DNA of 64,000 nucleotides from Kitasatospora sp. NBC_01266. Its GTDB lineage: Bacteria; Actinomycetota; Actinomycetes; Streptomycetales; Streptomycetaceae. The notes below the pieces were generated by a model, which did not search any database, was not told the DNA's origin, and saw only the letters and a program-made list of their open reading frames with translations. The DNA is taken from positions 5,704,001 through 5,768,000 of the forward strand of contig NZ_CP108458.1 of assembly GCF_036242395.1 (NCBI RefSeq), written 5' to 3'. The position numbers were made by a program, and so were the translations under genes. Of this stretch, positions 61,450 to 64,000 are shown piece by piece; position 1 is the first letter of the stretch; each line of letters opens with the position of its first letter.

Positions 61450-61950
61450 ATGACCAGTCGCCCGCCCATCCCTCCGTCCGAGACCGGGGCGCGTACCGCC
61501 CAGGTCCCCGCGGTCCCCCCGGCGGCCGACGAGGCCGGTACACCGACGGCTCCGCAGAGCGACCCCCAGGCTCCGCCGCGGCTGACGGTCGCCCCTCCGG
61601 CCCGCCGCGGTGGGCAGCCGGAGGCGACGCCGACTCGCCCGCCTGGGTCCGGGCGGCCCCGGTTGGCCGCCAGCCCCCGGCCAGTGGCCAGGGCTGCCCC
61701 TATGGAAGCGGTCACCGCCTTGCCCGTTGACGCTCCGGCCCAGGCGATCGACCCGGGCGCCCGGCCCCGCAGCGAACCGCCGGGCTCCTGCCAGCCTGCC
61801 CAGTCGCAGCCGGTGCCCTTGCCGCTGGGGTCGCTGTCTCGTGGTCGGTCGAGGCAACGCCACCCGGCGCGCGGCCCACGCGGTCCCCGTGCCGTGCGCC
61901 GCTCCCGTGGCTGCCGGGCCGGGCAGCCGGGCAGGTGCTGCCGCCGACCG
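61450..61950 (+). pseudogene. Possible low-complexity gene, apparently frameshifted
   Basis: ATG 61450 follows GGAG by 6 bases and starts one base after the DUF4192 stop. The frame reads MTSRPPIPPSETGARTAQVP with high G/C third positions until about 61830; beyond it, coding-like bias moves to the +1 frame (..LVVGRGNATRRAAHAVPVP..) until it meets the opposing hydrolase gene at 61951. No stop occurs in the first frame to the window end. The product would be Pro-rich and disordered, with no domain. It may be a decayed or sequencing-shifted gene, or just G/C-rich spacer. Confidence 0.3.
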
Positions 61951-63264
61951 CTACAGCTGGCCGCGGATCATGCGGATCAGCCGATCCAGGACCTGGCCGC
62001 CGCTGACCCGCAGGCCGTCGTGCTCCCATTCGTTCGTCACCCAGGTCCGCAGCCCGCGCACCGCGTCGGCGGTCGCCAGCGAGTCCGCGGTGTCCACGTA
62101 CATGTCGTCGTGGTAGACGGCGGCGGCCACCGGGACCTGATTGGCCGCCAGCGCGTCAGGGGCGTAGAGGTCGGGCCAGTCCGTGCGCTTGGCCAGCAGG
62201 TCCGCCGTCTCCTGCAGTGGGCGCAGCGCCGGGTCGGTCTCGAACATCCAGGGGTAGATCATCTCCCCGGTGAACCGCACCGGGCTGCCGTCCTCCAGCG
62301 CCCGGGCGGCGTCGAACTCGGGGAACTCCGAGCGGACCTGCTCCGCCGCCCAACCGGTCGCCCCCGGGTCCACCGACAGCTGACCGTAGATGGACTCGTG
62401 CAGCACGGCGTAGAGCGGGCCGTCGGCAAACGACAGCTTCGACTGGGCGCCGTTCAGGAAGGTGTCGGACAGTTCGAGCCCCGCGCTGCCTCGGACCCAG
62501 GCGTCCTCCAGCAGGTAGTGCAGGGTGTCGGAGCCGCTGCCCGAGCCGAGCAGCAGGCCGAGCGACTGGAACGCCCGCACGGTCAGCTGTCCGCCACCGG
62601 GCAGTTCGGCGGGCGCGGCGGACAGGTGCTCGGCGATCCGCCGCACCGCCTCGACGTCCTGCGGGTAGCGCGCGTAGTGCGCGGCGTTCTTGCGGGCCAC
62701 CCGCGGGTACGCCGCTCGGTACACGTCCACCGCGCTGCTGCGCAGCCCCGCCAGGCCGCCGGTGACCAGGGCCTCGCGCAGTCCCTCGGGGGCCAGCGAC
62801 AGGTAGGTGAGGGTGCAGAAGCCGCCGAAGCTCTGCCCGAGCAGGCTCCACTGCCCCCGCTCGCCGAGCAGTTGGCGCCGGATCAGCTCGGCGTCGCGGA
62901 CGATCGAGTCGGCGCGGAAGAAGGAGAGGTATTCGGCCTGCTCGGCCGCACTGCCGCGCAGCGGCAGGGTCTGCCGGGTCGCCGGGGTCGAACGCCCGGT
63001 GCCGCGCTGGTCCAGGAGCAGCACCCGGTAGTCGTCCAGGGCCCGGTCCAGCCAGCTGTCCCGGCCCAGCGGCCGGGCGGCCCGGCCGCCCGGGCCGCCC
63101 TGGAGGTAGAGCAGCCAGGGCAGGTCGGAGCGCTCCTTGCCCGCTGCGACCATCTCACGGGCGTAGACCTCGATCTGCTCGCCCTGCGGCGCTGTGTGGT
63201 CCAGCGGCACCTGGAAGAGATGGTCGGTCAGGACGACGCCAGGCTGTCGGATCACGACGGACAT
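61951..63264 (-). CDS. Proline iminopeptidase-like alpha/beta hydrolase (S33)
   Basis: The 437-residue hydrolase has the S33 oxyanion loop LYLQGGPGGRAARP, nucleophile elbow LLGQSFGGFCTLTYLSL, and late acid/His in DDMYVDTADS and WEHDGLRVSGGQ. S33 aminopeptidases release N-terminal proline from peptides. ATG 63264 follows CGAGGAGTCTC; the long upstream extension of the frame lacks protein-like sequence. Cytoplasmic, no signal. Confidence 0.87.
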   Translation of the reverse strand: MSVVIRQPGVVLTDHLFQVPLDHTAPQGEQIEVYAREMVAAGKERSDLPWLLYLQGGPGGRAARPLGRDSWLDRALDDYRVLLLDQRGTGRSTPATRQTLPLRGSAAEQAEYLSFFRADSIVRDAELIRRQLLGERGQWSLLGQSFGGFCTLTYLSLAPEGLREALVTGGLAGLRSSAVDVYRAAYPRVARKNAAHYARYPQDVEAVRRIAEHLSAAPAELPGGGQLTVRAFQSLGLLLGSGSGSDTLHYLLEDAWVRGSAGLELSDTFLNGAQSKLSFADGPLYAVLHESIYGQLSVDPGATGWAAEQVRSEFPEFDAARALEDGSPVRFTGEMIYPWMFETDPALRPLQETADLLAKRTDWPDLYAPDALAANQVPVAAAVYHDDMYVDTADSLATADAVRGLRTWVTNEWEHDGLRVSGGQVLDRLIRMIRGQL

Positions 63265-63774
63265 GAGACTCCTCGGTCTGTGCTCGGTGCGGCGAGTGCG
63301 CGGGCGGTCCCGCGGGTGCCGACGCCGACGACACCACCCGAACTGCTCGCGGGTGCCGGTCGGCGCCGACCGGTGGGCTTCCCGGTACGGGCGGTGCCAC
63401 CTCGGCACCGTATCCTGACGCCGAATGAGCGGCACCGGTGCCGTCCGTGCAGGACCGCTCCGCCGTTGGCCGGGCCGCCGCAGGTGCCGCTCGACGCGGC
63501 CGGCGCCCCGACCCTCGCGATCCGCTCGGCCCACAGCGTGGTGGGGCGTGACCTGTGCCCCGTGCGCCGCGTTCACTCAGAGGGGCGCCACCGAGCCCGC
63601 CGTGGCTGGTGGTCCCGTCGGTGGGGGAAGGCAAGGCCGGTGGAACCGGACCAGGGCTACGGCGATTCCGGCGTTCTGCCGGGCGGCGCTCGGCCGAGCG
63701 CGCGCGTGAGAGAGACCACCCACGGCAGTCGTGGCCTGCGGGCCCGCCCTGCCGGTCGACAGGAGGAGACCCCG
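63265..63774. other. 510-base gap with leaderless-type -10 and short frames
   Basis: TATCCT (63411-63416) is 8 bases before ATG 63425, which opens a 94-codon frame (MSGTGAVRAGPLRRWP...) to 63709. Coding bias is in that frame only for about 20 codons, then moves to another frame around 63475-63540 (...VPLDAAGAPTLAIRSAHSVV). This may be a broken small gene. Otherwise nothing recognised. Confidence 0.35.
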
Positions 63775-64000
63775 GTGACGGCCCCCAGGCCAGCACAGAG
63801 CGCGATGCCGTCCGAGACGGTCGGCGGCTCCCGGGCGGCTCCCGGGCGGCCCGAGCCGTCTGCGAGCACCTCTGGACGCCCGGCGGCCCAGGCCCGTCGG
63901 CTGCCGGCCTCCACCCACGCGGACGTGCTCTGCGTCAGCGCTCCCGCCATGGCCGCCTCCGGCTCCGACGGGCAACTGCGCGGGTCCGGACTGCACGGCT
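63775..64000 (+). CDS. N-terminus of a glycogen-debranching-type (GDE N_bis) protein, partial
   Basis: GTG 63775 follows AGGAGGAG at ideal spacing and runs off the window. After ~45 Ser/Pro/Arg-rich residues, the sequence ADVLCVSAPAMAASGSDGQL RGSGLHG matches the start of the glycogen debranching N-terminal domain found in streptomycete amylo-alpha-1,6-glucosidase-like proteins. Only 75 residues are visible, so the call rests on that block. Confidence 0.55.
   Translation, partial: MTAPRPAQSAMPSETVGGSRAAPGRPEPSASTSGRPAAQARRLPASTHADVLCVSAPAMAASGSDGQLRGSGLHG

Overview
The window is a gene-dense, very GC-rich stretch of actinobacterial chromosome with strong G/C third-position bias, many GTG/TTG starts and 1- to 4-base gene overlaps. 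Gene content and order (ftsK, rodZ-like, rimO, pgsA, cinA, clgR ... recA, recX ... miaB, miaA, dapF, rshA, hflX, dinG-like, lexA, nrdR, nrdJ ... rnhB, recQ) are those of the conserved core of a Streptomycetaceae chromosome (Streptomyces or Kitasatospora; species not resolvable by eye). I saw no IS element, prophage, integrase, CRISPR array, tRNA or rRNA, so this is vertically inherited core with a few accessory inserts.

Layout. 1-4.9 kb: FtsK tail, RodZ-like membrane HTH protein, rimO-pgsA-cinA with overlapping ends, the protease regulator ClgR and a small membrane protein. 4.9-9.5 kb: one giant Lhr helicase gene on the minus strand. 9.6-13.8 kb: a membrane-anchored subtilase, a DUF3046 protein, then recA-recX behind a LexA box. 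13.9-19.3 kb: FAD monooxygenase, an OmpR/histidine-kinase pair, and an orphan TAXI-type binding protein facing it. 19.4-25.3 kb: miaB, an extradiol-dioxygenase-like protein, an antitoxin-like reading frame that appears fused to its neighbour, miaA, a membrane protein, dapF. 25.5-29.5 kb: the (p)ppGpp enzyme RshA and HflX. 29.6-32.0 kb: two tandem secreted trypsin-like paralogues. 32.2-37.8 kb: a four-gene NRPS-independent hydroxamate siderophore operon with an aerobactin-type gene set. 37.8-45.0 kb: DinG-like helicase, lexA, and nrdR-nrdJ with recognisable LexA and NrdR sites. 45.2-51.0 kb: a complete 'conservon' (cvnABCD) followed by two P450s, the first lacking the ExxR arginine (CYP157 type). 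51.3-54.7 kb: a carbohydrate ABC importer without its own ATPase. 54.8-64.0 kb: rnhB, two conserved unknowns, a RecQ helicase with a C-terminal phosphoribosyltransferase-like domain, a DUF4192 protein, a possibly decayed reading frame, a proline-iminopeptidase-like hydrolase, and the start of a protein resembling glycogen-debranching N-terminal domains.

How it works together. DNA repair dominates: recA, recX, lexA, a DinG-like helicase, Lhr, RecQ, RNase HII and the class II ribonucleotide reductase with its repressor. LexA boxes are visible before recA and lexA, tandem NrdR-like boxes before nrdR, and a cluster of three DnaA boxes between recQ and the DUF4192 gene. A recurrent trait is a -10 hexamer ending 6-7 bases before the start codon (rimO, DUF3046, miaB, the 20948 gene, miaA, dapF), which predicts leaderless mRNAs. 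The least understood parts are the RecQ-PRTase/DnaA-box region, the fused antitoxin frame, the TAXI/two-component pair, the large inverted repeat before rshA, and the apparently frameshifted frame after DUF4192.
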